A DNA stretch of 64,000 bases from Desulfomicrobium orale DSM 12838 (GCF_001553625.1 NZ_CP014230.1:1364001-1428000), one strand, 5' to 3'; positions 49,385 through 59,821 are shown, counted from the first letter of the stretch. The notes: generated by a model not told the origin, from the sequence alone. Numbers and translations: made by a program.

Positions 49385-51787
49385 ATGAGCGATGAAACGC
49401 CCCTGACGCCGGAAACAGAAGAAAAGGAAACGGCCGGTGCGGAAAACAACACGCAGGAAGCGGAAATCCCCACGGTCATGCCGCTTCTGGCCGTGCGCGA
49501 CATAGTCGTGTTCAATTATATGATTCTGCCCCTGTTCGTGGGCCGGGAAAAAAGCGTGCAGGCGGTGGACGCGGCTCTGAACAGCAACCGCTACATCCTC
49601 ATCTGCACCCAGAAGGATGAAAGTGTCGAGAATCCGGAGCCCGGCGACCTGTATGAGATCGGCACCGTGGCCATGATCATGCGCATGCTGAAAATGCCCG
49701 ACGGCCGCCTGAAAGTGCTGGTGCAGGGGCTGACCCGCGCCCGCATCACGGAATTCGTGCAGCATGCGCCCTTTGGCAAGGTGCGTGTGGAGCCCATCAG
49801 CGAACTGGTGCTGGAAAATCCCGGCCCGGCCGAGGAGGCCCTGCTGCGTTCGGTGAAGGAACAGAGCGAGAAGATTCTGACTCTGCGCGGTATCGACGCC
49901 GGGGAAATCATGGGCGTGCTGAATACCGTGAACGAGCACGGCCGCCTAGCGGATCTGGTGGCTTCCAACCTGCGCATGAAATCTTCCGAAGCCCAGCGCA
50001 TTCTGGAAAGTCTCGATCCCATCGAACGGCTCGGCCTGGTCAACGCCCAGCTGGCCAACGAGGTGGAAGTGGCGGCCATGCAGGCCAAGATCCAGTCCAT
50101 GGCCAAGGAAGGCATGGACAAGGCTCAGCGCGAGTATTTCCTGCGCGAGCAGCTCAAGGCCATCCGCCGGGAACTGGGCGACAAGGGCGGAGAAAGCGAG
50201 GAATTCGAGGAGCTCAGAAGCGCACTGAACTCCATCGGGCTGCCCAAAAAGGTCAGGAAGGAAGCCGACAAGCAGTTGTCGCGGCTGGAATCCATGCATC
50301 CGGACAGTTCCGAGTCCACCATTTTGCGTACCTATCTGGACTGGATCATCGATCTGCCCTGGAAGAAGAGTTCCAGAGACCGCCTGGATATCAAGGAGGC
50401 GGCCCGCATCCTGAACGAGGACCACTACAATCTGGAGAAGGTCAAGGAGCGCATTCTGGAATATCTGAGCGTGCGCAAACTGAATCCCGGCATGAAAGGC
50501 CCCATTCTGTGTTTCGTGGGGCCTCCGGGCGTGGGCAAGACATCTCTTGGCAAATCCATCGCCAGGGCTCTGGGCCGCAAGTTCGCGCGCATGTCTCTGG
50601 GCGGAATGCGGGACGAGGCCGAAATCCGGGGGCACCGCCGGACCTACATCGGAGCCATGCCCGGCCGGATCATCCAGTCCATGAAGGATGCCGGAACGGT
50701 CAATCCGGTCATCATGCTGGATGAAATCGACAAACTCGGCAGCGATTTCCGGGGCGATCCGTCTTCGGCCCTGCTGGAAGTGCTGGACCCGGAGCAGAAC
50801 AATTCCTTTACGGACCACTACCTGAACGTACCCTACGATCTGTCCAGGGTCATGTTCATCTGCACGGCCAACATGCTGGACACCATTCCCGCAGCCCTGC
50901 TGGACCGCATGGAGGTCATCCGCATCCCCGGCTATACGGAGCAGGAAAAAATCGCCATCGCCCGCCGCTATCTCCTGACCCGTCAGGTCAAAGAGAACGG
51001 GCTGACGGAGGACACCCTGATCATCTCCGATGCCATCCTGGCCGAGATCATCCGCGGTTACACGCGGGAGGCGGGTCTGCGCAATCTGGAGCGGGAGATC
51101 GGCTCCATCTGCCGCAAGTACGCGCGCAAGGTGGCGGAAGGAAAGAGCGGGCCGTTCCGGGTGACCGGCCAGGCCCTGACCAGGCTGCTGGGACAGCCCA
51201 GATTCATGGATGAGGAGCGCGAAAAGGCCCTTCCGCCGGGCGTGGCTCTGGGATTGGCCTGGACGCCGTACGGCGGGGAGATCCTGCATATTGAATGCAG
51301 TCTGCTGCCGGGCAAGGGCAAGCTCATTCTGACCGGCAAGCTGGGCGACGTGATGAAGGAAAGCGCCCAGGCCGCCCTGAGCTATGCACGGGGCAAGAGC
51401 GCCGGGCTGAATCTGGGTGAGGATTTTTTCGACACCCGCGACATTCATATTCACGTTCCGGCCGGGGCCACGCCCAAGGATGGCCCTTCCGCCGGAGTGA
51501 CTCTGGTTACGGCTCTCATGTCGGCCCTGACCGGCCAGCCCGTGGCCTCGGATGTGGCCATGACCGGAGAAATCACCCTGCGCGGCCGGGTCATGCCCGT
51601 GGGCGGCATCAAGGAGAAAATTCTGGCGGCTGTCAGCCACGGCGTGAGCCGGGTATTCCTGCCCGCCAAGAACGCCCACGATCTGGATGAAATCCCCAAG
51701 GATCTACGCAGGCGGATCACCATCCGGACCGTGGAAACTATCGATGAAATCTGGCCCGCGGCGAGCCACGCGCAATCTTTGAACTGA
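49385..51787 (+). CDS. lon: ATP-dependent protease Lon
   Basis: 800 residues. N-terminal LON substrate domain (about 35-230) from MPLLAVRDIVVFNYMILPLFVGREKS. AAA+ with Walker A GPPGVGKTSLGKS and sensor region. Proteolytic Ser in TPKDGPSAGVTL and Lys in GGIKEKILAA. It degrades damaged and regulatory proteins. AGGAGG lies before ATG 49385. Monocistronic. Confidence 0.97.
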   Translation: MSDETPLTPETEEKETAGAENNTQEAEIPTVMPLLAVRDIVVFNYMILPLFVGREKSVQAVDAALNSNRYILICTQKDESVENPEPGDLYEIGTVAMIMRMLKMPDGRLKVLVQGLTRARITEFVQHAPFGKVRVEPISELVLENPGPAEEALLRSVKEQSEKILTLRGIDAGEIMGVLNTVNEHGRLADLVASNLRMKSSEAQRILESLDPIERLGLVNAQLANEVEVAAMQAKIQSMAKEGMDKAQREYFLREQLKAIRRELGDKGGESEEFEELRSALNSIGLPKKVRKEADKQLSRLESMHPDSSESTILRTYLDWIIDLPWKKSSRDRLDIKEAARILNEDHYNLEKVKERILEYLSVRKLNPGMKGPILCFVGPPGVGKTSLGKSIARALGRKFARMSLGGMRDEAEIRGHRRTYIGAMPGRIIQSMKDAGTVNPVIMLDEIDKLGSDFRGDPSSALLEVLDPEQNNSFTDHYLNVPYDLSRVMFICTANMLDTIPAALLDRMEVIRIPGYTEQEKIAIARRYLLTRQVKENGLTEDTLIISDAILAEIIRGYTREAGLRNLEREIGSICRKYARKVAEGKSGPFRVTGQALTRLLGQPRFMDEEREKALPPGVALGLAWTPYGGEILHIECSLLPGKGKLILTGKLGDVMKESAQAALSYARGKSAGLNLGEDFFDTRDIHIHVPAGATPKDGPSAGVTLVTALMSALTGQPVASDVAMTGEITLRGRVMPVGGIKEKILAAVSHGVSRVFLPAKNAHDLDEIPKDLRRRITIRTVETIDEIWPAASHAQSLN

Positions 51788-51812
51788 TCCGCATCCTCCG
51801 GATACGTTGCCA

Positions 51813-51848
51813 AAAAGCCTTTCCGCTTACCACGGAAAGGCTTTTGCG
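51813..51848 (+). terminator. Terminator after lon
   Basis: 13-bp stem AAAAGCCTTTCCG / CGGAAAGGCTTTT with a 7-base loop. Confidence 0.8.
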
Positions 51849-51970
51849 TTTGAGGCAGAATGATAAAAAAGTATAGCCAGACAATACGATTGGAGGTATG
51901 ATCTATTTGATTTAAAAGGTTTTTTCATTAACCTGTAAAGGCGGTACAGAGGCCGCAGGGAGAAGTGTCT

Positions 51971-52405
51971 ATGCGATGGATGAAAAAGATGTTGGTTTTT
52001 CTAGCAGGAATCTCTGTACTTTTTTGTGCCGGTTCTGCTTTTGCGGAGAGCTTTTCAATAGAAGTCCCCTATGCCGTACATGGAGGCGATTGGTGGTCCG
52101 GCTTGGCCTTGTCCAATACGGGGACCGACCCGATTGATGTCGTAATCCGGACATACAATTCTGGAGACTCGGTAATTGTTGGAGAGCTTACGTTGGAACC
52201 GTATTCAATGGAAACCCGTCTACTCCCGGGTTTTTTTACAAAGAAGCCGTATCCAACCGCGGATGGGGGGCGGGTCAATTTGGGCATCAGCGCTGACGGC
52301 TTTTACGCCAAAAGAGATTTCAAGTTTACTCTGTTCGTGGGCAGCCCCCTGGGATTCAGCTTTCAGAGTTATGATCATCATGACATAAGATTTGACCATG
52401 AATGA
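51971..52405 (+). CDS. Orphan secreted protein
   Basis: 144 residues. Signal peptide ends in GSAFA before ESFSIEVPYAVHGGDWWSG. The mature part is beta-rich with GLALSNTGTDPIDVVIRTYNSGD and LTLEPYSMETRLLPGFF. No known family recognised. ATG 51971 follows AGGGAG at good distance. It stands between two terminators and its upstream region is AT-rich compared with neighbours, which hints at acquisition or strong individual control. No cysteines remain after the signal. Confidence 0.65.
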   Translation: MRWMKKMLVFLAGISVLFCAGSAFAESFSIEVPYAVHGGDWWSGLALSNTGTDPIDVVIRTYNSGDSVIVGELTLEPYSMETRLLPGFFTKKPYPTADGGRVNLGISADGFYAKRDFKFTLFVGSPLGFSFQSYDHHDIRFDHE

Positions 52406-52414
52406 TAGAATTTG

Positions 52415-52441
52415 TGCGCGGCCTTCTGGCCGCGCATTTTT
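52415..52441 (+). terminator. Terminator after the orphan secreted protein
   Basis: 9-bp stem TGCGCGGCC / GGCCGCGCA closed by TTCT, followed by TTTTT. It lies 10 bases past the stop. Confidence 0.88.
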
Positions 52442-52455
52442 ACATTCTCCTCGAC

Positions 52456-52629
52456 ATGATTTCCAACAAGAAGGAGGCCTGTGCGTATTTTGCCTGCGCC
52501 CACGGTCTGAATTCCGCCTGTATGGGGTGCTGCCCCCCCTATGCGGATTGTGTGCGCCGATGCAGCCACACCTGCCTGCATTCCAGAGCCCGAAATAGCC
52601 GCGCCCCGCTTGTGACGGCGAGGCGCTGA
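52456..52629 (+). CDS. Doubtful cysteine-rich 57-codon reading frame
   Basis: Nine Cys in 57 codons, arranged C-X4-C-X7-C-X2-CC-X5-C-X3-C-X3-C, in a peptide that begins MISNKKEAC. The density is striking, and CMGCCPPYADC could bind metal. Against it: no convincing ribosome site, position directly after a terminator, and long frames on both strands here. The remaining bases to 52717 hold only the 3' edge of the efflux operon. Confidence 0.3.
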   Translation: MISNKKEACAYFACAHGLNSACMGCCPPYADCVRRCSHTCLHSRARNSRAPLVTARR

Positions 52630-52717
52630 AAAGCCGGAAGTGAGGCATTTCAAAAGGCAAAAGCGAAGCAAGTTCAAATCGCGTTGGTCCTGCCCGCCGG
52701 ATGTCCGGGCTAACCCG

Positions 52718-54148
52718 TCACTGGCGTGTTTCAGTGACCTCCGCGGCCGCCTGGCCGTCCGCCCCTCCTTCTTCCCATCCGCCGCCCAGGGCGGAGAACA
52801 ATTCCACCACAGCGAGCTTCTGTCCCAGGCGGACCCGCAGCAGGTCCATCCGGGCTGAAAACAGGGTGCGTTCGGCGTCATATACTGCAAACAGGCTTTC
52901 CAGCCCGACCTGATTACGCTGCTCCACCAGAATCCGGCTCTGCCCGGCGCTGGCTACCCGCCGCGTCTGGGCCTGCACCTGTCCGGCGAAGCCCTTGTTT
53001 TTGGCCAGAGCGTCCGCCACTTCCCGGAAAGCTGTCTGGATGGCTTTCTCGTATGCGGCCACACGGATTTTCTGCTCGGCCTCGGCGGCCGCCAGATTGG
53101 CCCTGTTCCGTCCCGCATCGAAAATCGGCAGGCGAAGGCTGGGCACGAAAGTCCAGGTGCGCTGTGAGATGTCGAACAGATCTGTCAGTTCCAGGCTGCT
53201 CAGCCCGGCCGTGGTCGTCAGGGTGATGCGGGGAAAGAAGGCGGCCCTGGCCGCTCCGATCCGGGCTCCGGCGGCCCAGAGCCGGTGCTCCGCCTCCAGA
53301 ATGTCCGGCCGCCGGGTCAGAAGTTCTGAGGAAAGTCCGGCCGGAGGAGCGTCTTCCATGATGATTTCATTCAGGGAATGAGCGGGCAGCGCCAGACGCG
53401 AGACCGGGACTCCGGTGAGCAGGGACAGGGCGTTGCGGTCCATATCCACTTGGGCGGTCAGACGCGCCGCCTCGGACTGGGCCACGGCCACGGCCTCCTC
53501 GGCCTGGTGGCGTTGCAGTTCCGTGGCCAGCCCGTTCTCCACCTGCGCCCGGATGAGCCCCAGAGTATCCTCACGGCTTTTCATGGTCTTTCTGGCCAGG
53601 GCCAGGGCCTCGCGATCCCCGGCCAGCGTCAGGTAGCCCTGCGCGATCTGGGACACGAGGCTCATATGCACGGACCGCCGCGCTTCTTCCGTGGCGAGAT
53701 ATTCTTCCAGTGCCGCGTCTTCCAGACTTTTTACGCGTCCGAAGAGGTCCAGCTCGAAAGACGTCACGCCGAGTCCCACGCTCCACTGCCGGCTGATTCC
53801 CGCCTCGCCGCGATTGATGTCCGCTGGCGTGCGCTGCACGGAATGCTGCCCTGTGGCGTCTATATTGGGCCAGCGGTCGGCTCGGACAATGCCCAGCTGG
53901 GCTCTTGCTTTTTCCAGGGACAGGACGGCCTGGCGCAGATCCCGGTTTTCCTCCAGGGCGGTGGTGATGAGTTTTTGCAGGGCCGGATCGGGAAAGGCCG
54001 TTCTCCATTGGAGCGCCTCCGCGTCCGTCGAGGGCGCGGACGAATCCGGCCAGAATCCGGGCACGGGCATGGCCGGGAGCTCCCGCTTGGGAGCCATGGA
54101 GCAGCCCATGAAAATGACGAACACCAGAGAAGAGATCAGTCCTCGCAT
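52718..54148 (-). CDS. RND efflux outer-membrane lipoprotein (OprM/NodT family)
   Basis: 476 residues. Lipoprotein signal with lipobox VIFMGC (Cys16). Two OEP domains: the first holds [26 protein letters not shown]-type helix and [25 protein letters not shown], the second [32 protein letters not shown]. It forms the trimeric outer-membrane tunnel. It overlaps the pump gene by 13 bases; last gene of the operon. Confidence 0.92.
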   Translation of the reverse strand: MRGLISSLVFVIFMGCSMAPKRELPAMPVPGFWPDSSAPSTDAEALQWRTAFPDPALQKLITTALEENRDLRQAVLSLEKARAQLGIVRADRWPNIDATGQHSVQRTPADINRGEAGISRQWSVGLGVTSFELDLFGRVKSLEDAALEEYLATEEARRSVHMSLVSQIAQGYLTLAGDREALALARKTMKSREDTLGLIRAQVENGLATELQRHQAEEAVAVAQSEAARLTAQVDMDRNALSLLTGVPVSRLALPAHSLNEIIMEDAPPAGLSSELLTRRPDILEAEHRLWAAGARIGAARAAFFPRITLTTTAGLSSLELTDLFDISQRTWTFVPSLRLPIFDAGRNRANLAAAEAEQKIRVAAYEKAIQTAFREVADALAKNKGFAGQVQAQTRRVASAGQSRILVEQRNQVGLESLFAVYDAERTLFSARMDLLRVRLGQKLAVVELFSALGGGWEEGGADGQAAAEVTETRQ

Positions 54149-57100
54149 GGACGGCCTCCGGGGATGATGCGTGTGTTTGAGGCGGTCTTTCTGCGGGATG
54201 TGCTCAGCCGGACCACCAGGACGAAGAAAACAGGCACCAGCAACGAACCGAGGATGGTGGATGCGATGGTGCCGCCGATGACACCCGTGCCGATGGCGTT
54301 CTGGCCTCCGGAACCCGCTCCGGAACTGATGGCCAGAGGCAACACGCCCAGTCCGAAAGCGAGGGAGGTCATGATGATGGGGCGCAGCCGTTGCCGCGCC
54401 GCTTCCACCACGGCGGGAACCAGTTCCATGCCGGACTCGTGCAGGCTCTTGGCGAATTCCACGATGAGAATGGCGTTTTTGGCCGCCAGACCGATGGTGG
54501 TTAGAAGTCCCACCTGGAAATAAACGTCGTTGTTGAATCCGCGCAGGGTCACGGCGGCCAGAGCGCCGACCACGCCCAGGGGAATGACCATGATGACGGA
54601 GGCGGGCAGCCCCCAGCTTTCATATAGAGCGGCCAGGGACAGAAAGACGACCAGAATGGACAGGCTGTAGAGGAGCAGCGTTTGCGCCCCGGCCTGGCGT
54701 TCCTGATAGGACAGGCCGGTCCAGGAATAGCCGATGCCTTCCTCCAGTTGACCCGCCAGTTCCTCCATGGCGGCCATGGCCTGTCCGGTACTTTTGCCCG
54801 GCGCGGGAGCGCCCAGAATCTCTCTGGCAGGCATACCGTTGTAGCGTTCCAGGCGCGGCGAGCCCATGGTCCAGCGGGAGGAGGCCATGCTCGACATGGG
54901 CACCATCTGCCCGTCGCTGTTGCGTACATGCCACAAACGCAGATCTTCGGGCATCATGCGGAAAGGCGCGTCGCCCTGCATGATCACTTTCTTGATGCGT
55001 CCCTGGTCCATAAAGTCGTTTACATAGGAACTGCCCCAGGCCGTGGAGACCACATCGGTCACATCGGAAACGGCCACACCCAGCGCGCCCACCTTTTCCC
55101 AATCGATATCGATGCGGTACTGGGGCGTGTCTTCCAGGCCGTTGGGCCGGACTCCGGTCAGATTGGGATGCTGAGCCGCCATGCCCAGCAGCTGATTGCG
55201 TGCGGCCATGAGTTTCTCGTGCCCCAGGCCGGCCATGTCCTGCAATTCGAAGTCGAATCCGAGGGCATTGCCCAGCTCCATTACGGCGGGTGGCACGAAA
55301 GCGTAGACGAGCCCGTCCTGATACCGGGCGAATTCGCCCATGGCCCTTGCGCCGATGGCCTGAGCCCTCAGGTCCGGGCTTTTCCGGGAATCCCAGTCCT
55401 TCAGACGTACAAAGGTCATGGCCATATTCTGTCCCTGACCGCTGAAACTGAATCCGACCACACTCAGTACGGATGCCACGCCACTTTTTTCTTTCTCCAG
55501 AAAGTAGCGTTCCACGCGTTCGATCACTTCCAGCGTCTGCGGCTGGGTGGCGCCCGTGGGCATCTGGACCTGTACGAAAAGAATGCCCTGGTCCTCCTCG
55601 GGCAGAAAACCTGTGGGCAGGCGCAGTATCAGAAAGGCCATGCCGGCCACGATCAGCATGTAGGCCAGCATGGAGCGTCCCCAGCGGCGGACCAGACGGC
55701 CGACCAGACCCTGGTATCCGGAGGTCAGACGCTCGAAAAAGCGGTTGAACCAGGCGAAAAATCCCCTGCGCCGCTGAGTGTGGCTGGCAGGTTTGAGCAT
55801 GGTGGCGCACAGAGCCGGTGTGAGAATCAGGGCCACCAGCACGGACAGTATCATGGCCGAGGCCACGGTGATGGAAAACTGGCGGTAGATGACGCCTGTC
55901 GCGCCGCCGAAAAAGGCCATGGGCAGGAAAACCGCCGAAAGGACCAAACCCACGCCGACCAGCGCCCCGGAAATCTGGGTCATGGACAGTCTGGTGGCTT
56001 CTCTGGGCGAAAGGCCGTCCTCATGCATGATCCGCTCCACGTTTTCCACCACGACGATGGCGTCATCGACCAGCAGGCCGATGGCCAGAACCATGCCGAA
56101 CATGGTCAGGGTATTGATGGAATAACCGAAGGCAGCCAGCACGGCGAAGGTGCCGAGCAGGACCACCGGGACGGTGATGGTCGGAATGAGCGTGGCCCGG
56201 AAGTTCTGCAGAAAAAGAAACATGACCAGAAAAACCAGCAGAACCGCTTCGAGCAGGGTCGTGACCACACCTTTGATGGAAATTCGGACGAACGGAGTGG
56301 TGTCGTAAGGATCAACGACTTTCAGTCCTTCCGGAAAGGCTCCCTTGATGGAATCGATATATGCCCAGACGCCCTGAATCGTGGTCAGGGCGTTGGCTCC
56401 AGTGGCGAGGCGGACGGCCAGGGCCGCAGAGGGCTGGCCGTTGTAGCGGGACAGGACAGCCGCGCTTTCCGCGCCCAGTTCCACCCTGGCCACATCGCCC
56501 AGACGCACGGCTGCGCCGTCGGCTCCCACGCGGAGCAGGATGTTTTTGAATTCCTCGGGCGTCTGGAGGCGCTCTTGCACGATGACCGTGAAGTTGATGC
56601 GCTGGCTTTCCACGGAAGGCAGACCGCCCAGCTGGCCGGCGGATATCTGGACATTCTGGGCTCGTATGGCCGAACGCACATTAGCCGGAGTCAGACCGTA
56701 GGACATCAGTTTGTCGGGATCGAGCCACACGCGCATGGCGTTCTGGGAGCCGAAGAGGGTGACCTCGCCCACGCCGTCCACGCGGCTCAGTCCGTCCTGC
56801 ACATGGGCGGCCACGTAGTCTGCCAGCTGCACGTTGGTCATGGAGCCGTCCTCGGACACGAAACCGATGACGGCCATGAAATTCATGGCCGCCTTGGTGA
56901 CCGAAATGCCCTGGGCCTGCACCTCCTGGGGGAGCAGAGCCGTGGCCAGCTGCAGTTTGTTCTGCACCTGGACCTGGGCGATATCCGGGTTCACCTTGCT
57001 GTCAAAGGTCAGTGTAATGGAAGAGGCGCCGGTAGCTTCGCTGGTGGAGGACATGTAGGCCAGCCCATCGAGTCCTTTCATCTTCTGCTCGATGACCTGG

Positions 57101-57285
57101 GTCACGGAGTCTTCCACGGTTTTGGCCGAGGCGCCGGGGTACACGGCGGAAATCCGTACAGCCGGCGGCGCGATGGTGGGATACTGGGCTATGGGCAATG
57201 TGGCGATGGACAGCACGCCCGCGAGCATGACCACGATGGCCAGGACCCACGCGAAAATGGGACGGTCAATAAAAAAATGTGACAT
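54136..57285 (-). CDS. RND multidrug efflux pump, AcrB/MexB type (HAE1)
   Basis: 1049 residues, full length. [20 protein letters not shown] at the N-terminus, [14 protein letters not shown] in helix 4 with the proton-relay Asp pair, and [19 protein letters not shown]. Twelve membrane helices and two large periplasmic loops are predicted. It exports hydrophobic drugs by proton antiport. Start ATG 57285 lies 9 bases after the adaptor gene. Confidence 0.95.
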   Translation of the reverse strand: MSHFFIDRPIFAWVLAIVVMLAGVLSIATLPIAQYPTIAPPAVRISAVYPGASAKTVEDSVTQVIEQKMKGLDGLAYMSSTSEATGASSITLTFDSKVNPDIAQVQVQNKLQLATALLPQEVQAQGISVTKAAMNFMAVIGFVSEDGSMTNVQLADYVAAHVQDGLSRVDGVGEVTLFGSQNAMRVWLDPDKLMSYGLTPANVRSAIRAQNVQISAGQLGGLPSVESQRINFTVIVQERLQTPEEFKNILLRVGADGAAVRLGDVARVELGAESAAVLSRYNGQPSAALAVRLATGANALTTIQGVWAYIDSIKGAFPEGLKVVDPYDTTPFVRISIKGVVTTLLEAVLLVFLVMFLFLQNFRATLIPTITVPVVLLGTFAVLAAFGYSINTLTMFGMVLAIGLLVDDAIVVVENVERIMHEDGLSPREATRLSMTQISGALVGVGLVLSAVFLPMAFFGGATGVIYRQFSITVASAMILSVLVALILTPALCATMLKPASHTQRRRGFFAWFNRFFERLTSGYQGLVGRLVRRWGRSMLAYMLIVAGMAFLILRLPTGFLPEEDQGILFVQVQMPTGATQPQTLEVIERVERYFLEKEKSGVASVLSVVGFSFSGQGQNMAMTFVRLKDWDSRKSPDLRAQAIGARAMGEFARYQDGLVYAFVPPAVMELGNALGFDFELQDMAGLGHEKLMAARNQLLGMAAQHPNLTGVRPNGLEDTPQYRIDIDWEKVGALGVAVSDVTDVVSTAWGSSYVNDFMDQGRIKKVIMQGDAPFRMMPEDLRLWHVRNSDGQMVPMSSMASSRWTMGSPRLERYNGMPAREILGAPAPGKSTGQAMAAMEELAGQLEEGIGYSWTGLSYQERQAGAQTLLLYSLSILVVFLSLAALYESWGLPASVIMVIPLGVVGALAAVTLRGFNNDVYFQVGLLTTIGLAAKNAILIVEFAKSLHESGMELVPAVVEAARQRLRPIIMTSLAFGLGVLPLAISSGAGSGGQNAIGTGVIGGTIASTILGSLLVPVFFVLVVRLSTSRRKTASNTRIIPGGRPCED

Positions 57286-57294
57286 TTTAACCTC

Positions 57295-58431
57295 TTATTG
57301 CTCTGGAGCAATACGCACCTTCACACCGGGGCGCACTCTCTGCGCGCCGGAAACGACGACTCTGTCGCCGCTGGACAACCCCTCCCGCACAATCCAGTTG
57401 CCTTCGACGGCTCTGTCCAGAACAACGGGACGAGCGGCAATGGTGTCCTGGGCATCCATCAGAAGCACCTGGGCCTGCCCCCTGGCATCGCGGGTCACGG
57501 CATTCTGGGGTACGAGAATGACCCCATCCAGCGTACCTTCCGTGATCACGGCGCGCAGAAACATGCCCGGCAGGAGATCGCGTCCGGGATTGGGCACTTC
57601 CACACGAATGGTCACTGCCCCGGTGCCGGGATCGACGCTGGCTTCGGCGAGTTTCAGAGTGCCGTTCTGTGGGTAGGGAGTTCCGTCCTCCAGAGTGAGG
57701 CGAACCTGTGCTGCCGCCGCGTTCGCGGACTGTACCTGGCCGCTCTCCAGAGATCTTTTCAGGCGCATGAGTTCCGTGCTGGACTGGGTCAGGTCCACGA
57801 ATACGGGATCGAGCTGCTGCACCACGGCCATGGCTTGCGCCTGATTCGCCGTGACCAGGGCTCCGGGAGTGACGCTGGAGCGTCCGATGCGCCCGGAGAT
57901 GGGTGATGTGACTTTGGTCCGCCGCAGGTCGATGCGGGCCGCGTCCAGTTCCGCCTGAGCCTGGGCCACCTGGGCCTGGGCCAGAGCCAGGGCTGCCTGT
58001 GCGTCGTCGAAGTCCTGCTGGCTGACGGCTTTGGAAGCGACCAGTTCCCGGTAGCGGCTGGCCTTGAGTCGGGACGGTTCGAGGTTGGCCCGCGCCGAAG
58101 CCAGCGCCGCTTTGGACCGCGCAACGGCTACGTCGTATGTGTCGGGGTCTATTTGGTACAGCACTTCACCGGCCTTGACCTCGGTGCCTTCGGTAAAAGC
58201 CCGCTTCTGAATGATGCCGCTGACCTGCGGGCGGATTTCCGCAGTCTGGTAAGCGGAAGCCCTGCCAGGAAGTTCGGTGGTCAGCGTTACTGAAGTGGGC
58301 TTCAGAACGAGTACGTTGACTTCCGGTAAGGCTCCTTGCTCCGCGTTTTGATCCGCGCTGGACGGCCGATCGAATACGAAGTGCACAAGGGTCAGAGCCA
58401 GAACAGGCATGAGCAACAATACTTTTTTCAT
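57295..58431 (-). CDS. RND efflux periplasmic adaptor (MexA/AcrA type)
   Basis: 378 residues. N-terminal signal or anchor (LLLMPVLALTLVHFVF). Lipoyl half-motifs EIRPQVSGIIQKRAFTEGTEVKAGEVLYQIDPDTY and VTSPISGRIGRSSVTPGALVT flank a coiled-coil hairpin of Ala/Gln-rich heptads. It bridges pump and outer-membrane tunnel. No lipobox Cys, so it may be anchored by the helix. 29 bases after tetR. Confidence 0.94.
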   Translation of the reverse strand: MKKVLLLMPVLALTLVHFVFDRPSSADQNAEQGALPEVNVLVLKPTSVTLTTELPGRASAYQTAEIRPQVSGIIQKRAFTEGTEVKAGEVLYQIDPDTYDVAVARSKAALASARANLEPSRLKASRYRELVASKAVSQQDFDDAQAALALAQAQVAQAQAELDAARIDLRRTKVTSPISGRIGRSSVTPGALVTANQAQAMAVVQQLDPVFVDLTQSSTELMRLKRSLESGQVQSANAAAAQVRLTLEDGTPYPQNGTLKLAEASVDPGTGAVTIRVEVPNPGRDLLPGMFLRAVITEGTLDGVILVPQNAVTRDARGQAQVLLMDAQDTIAARPVVLDRAVEGNWIVREGLSSGDRVVVSGAQRVRPGVKVRIAPEQ

Positions 58432-58460
58432 ACGGTGTGCCTTGGTGGATTTTTCAAAAA

Positions 58461-59057
58461 TCAGGGCAGAATGCCCCGGACAAAAATTTGCCAGTTGGCC
58501 TTAGATTGGGCCTCGATATCAATCATATTTCCCTGTCGGCAATGCAGAACGGCGACGCTCAGAAATTGTCCAAAAAACTGGGCGAAAATCTGACTGGCGC
58601 CAATATCCGTCCGGATTTCCCCTCCCTCCTGTCCGTGCCGGACAAGGGCTTCCACTTGAAGTTGATGGGCATGGTAGCTCTTCAGAAAACGGTCACGGAG
58701 TAAAGGAAATTCAATCCACAGAGTATCTGACAGAAGAAGGCAGGGCAGAGCGCGGAAGCGCTGGATCAGGCTGATCTGCTGGTCATAGAAATGCCGCAAC
58801 TTGTCCACGGCCGTTCCCGGTGTTTCGTGGGCTGCTTTGAGTCCGGCCGTTTTGATGTCCTCCAGCAAATCCAGAATGCTGGCCAGAATGTTCTCCTTGC
58901 CTCCGGGAAAATGTCTGTACAGCGCGGGAGCGGTCAGTCCTACGGTCTTGGCCAGATTCCTGGCCGTCAGTCCGCCCAGTCCCTGCTCGGAGAGGAGGGT
59001 CAGGGCCGCTTCGGCAATTTGCTCGCGCCGGACGAGAGTGGTCATGCGTTTAGCCAT
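58461..59057 (-). CDS. TetR/AcrR family repressor of the efflux operon
   Basis: 198 residues from ATG 59057 (MAKRMTTLVRREQIAEAAL); the frame is open farther upstream but that part overlaps the presumed promoter. HTH region GGLTARNLAKTVGLTAPALYRHFPGGKENIL at about 30-62. The C-terminal ligand domain is variable. It leads the operon tetR-adaptor-pump-tunnel, so repression is probably autogenous. A palindrome lies just upstream. Confidence 0.9.
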   Translation of the reverse strand: MAKRMTTLVRREQIAEAALTLLSEQGLGGLTARNLAKTVGLTAPALYRHFPGGKENILASILDLLEDIKTAGLKAAHETPGTAVDKLRHFYDQQISLIQRFRALPCLLLSDTLWIEFPLLRDRFLKSYHAHQLQVEALVRHGQEGGEIRTDIGASQIFAQFFGQFLSVAVLHCRQGNMIDIEAQSKANWQIFVRGILP

Positions 59058-59066
59058 GGAGCGCGT

Positions 59067-59082
59067 GTTAACGATTGATAAC
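59067..59082. promoter_or_regulatory. Candidate TetR operator
   Basis: GTTAACGATTGATAAC is an imperfect palindrome (6 of 8 pairs) placed 10 bases before the tetR ATG, downstream of a TTGACG element on the minus strand at about 59090-59095. Such siting would block transcription of the whole operon. Confidence 0.5.
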
Positions 59083-59189
59083 TTGTCCGTCAAGCATCGC
59101 GGAAAGCTTGGGAGGCAATGCTTTTTTGCCTTGTTTTCACCAGAAATGTGGAGCTCTTCGGGAATGTTCGACAGTGGATAAAATTTCTC

Positions 59190-59218
59190 TTGCCGTGGGA
59201 GAAAGATTTCTTTAAATA
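59190..59218 (+). promoter_or_regulatory. Possible rubrerythrin promoter
   Basis: TTGCCG at 59190-59195, 17 bases, TAAATA at 59213-59218. Downstream, AATATT at 59243 and 59259 flank the ribosome site GGAGGAGG. No clear PerR box was found. Confidence 0.4.
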
Positions 59219-59267
59219 TCATTTTTAGGAAAAGTTACTATTAATATTTTGGAGGAGGAATATTCCC

Positions 59268-59762
59268 ATGAGCAAGACCACTGAAAATCTGAAGGCTGCT
59301 TTTGCCGGAGAATCTCAAGCCAACCGTAAATATCTGGCATTCGCCAAAAAAGCGGAAGACGAAGGATTGGGCCAAGTGGCCAAGCTGTTCCGGGCCGCGG
59401 CGGAAGCGGAAACCATTCATGCCCATGCCCATCTGCGGCTGATGAAGGGTGTCGGAGATACGGCCGCCAATCTGAAGGATGCCGAAGCCGGAGAAGTCTA
59501 CGAGTTCAAGTCCATGTACCCGGATATGATCGCCGATGCCCAGGCCGAAGGAGAAAAGGCGGCGGAGCGTTATTTCGTTTTCGCCAACAAGGCCGAGGAA
59601 TGTCATGCCAACCTTTACGCCAAGGCCGCCAAAATGATGGGCGATCTCCCCGAAGTGACCTACCATGTATGCGGCGTCTGCGGACACATCCACGAGGGCG
59701 AGCCCTCTGAAAACTGTCCCATCTGCGGTTCCGCGCCCAAGGTTTACTACGCGGTGGCCTGA
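59268..59762 (+). CDS. rbr: Rubrerythrin
   Basis: 164 residues, the short form. N-terminal four-helix diiron domain: Glu in AGESQANRKY, EXXH in AEAETIHAHAH, and a second EXXH in KAEECHANLYAK. C-terminal rubredoxin-like iron site CGVCG and CPICG. It reduces hydrogen peroxide in anaerobes. GGAGGAGG lies before the ATG; monocistronic, with its own terminator. Confidence 0.95.
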   Translation: MSKTTENLKAAFAGESQANRKYLAFAKKAEDEGLGQVAKLFRAAAEAETIHAHAHLRLMKGVGDTAANLKDAEAGEVYEFKSMYPDMIADAQAEGEKAAERYFVFANKAEECHANLYAKAAKMMGDLPEVTYHVCGVCGHIHEGEPSENCPICGSAPKVYYAVA

Positions 59763-59795
59763 CGCTGCTTCCTTCTGGATGGTTTGACGGCTGTG

Positions 59796-59821
59796 AACGC
59801 GCCCTTTTGGGCGCGTTTTTT
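59796..59821 (+). terminator. Terminator after rubrerythrin
   Basis: 9-bp stem AACGCGCCC / GGGCGCGTT closed by TTTT, ending in a T-run. Confidence 0.9.

Noticed and set aside
52378-52890. Minus-strand frame beyond the efflux tunnel gene
   Set aside because: It overlaps a clear terminator and the 3' end of the tunnel gene in another frame, and shows no domain.
54682-57282. Long plus-strand open frame opposite the RND pump gene
   Set aside because: Same shadow effect; the minus strand has a full AcrB-type protein with all family motifs.
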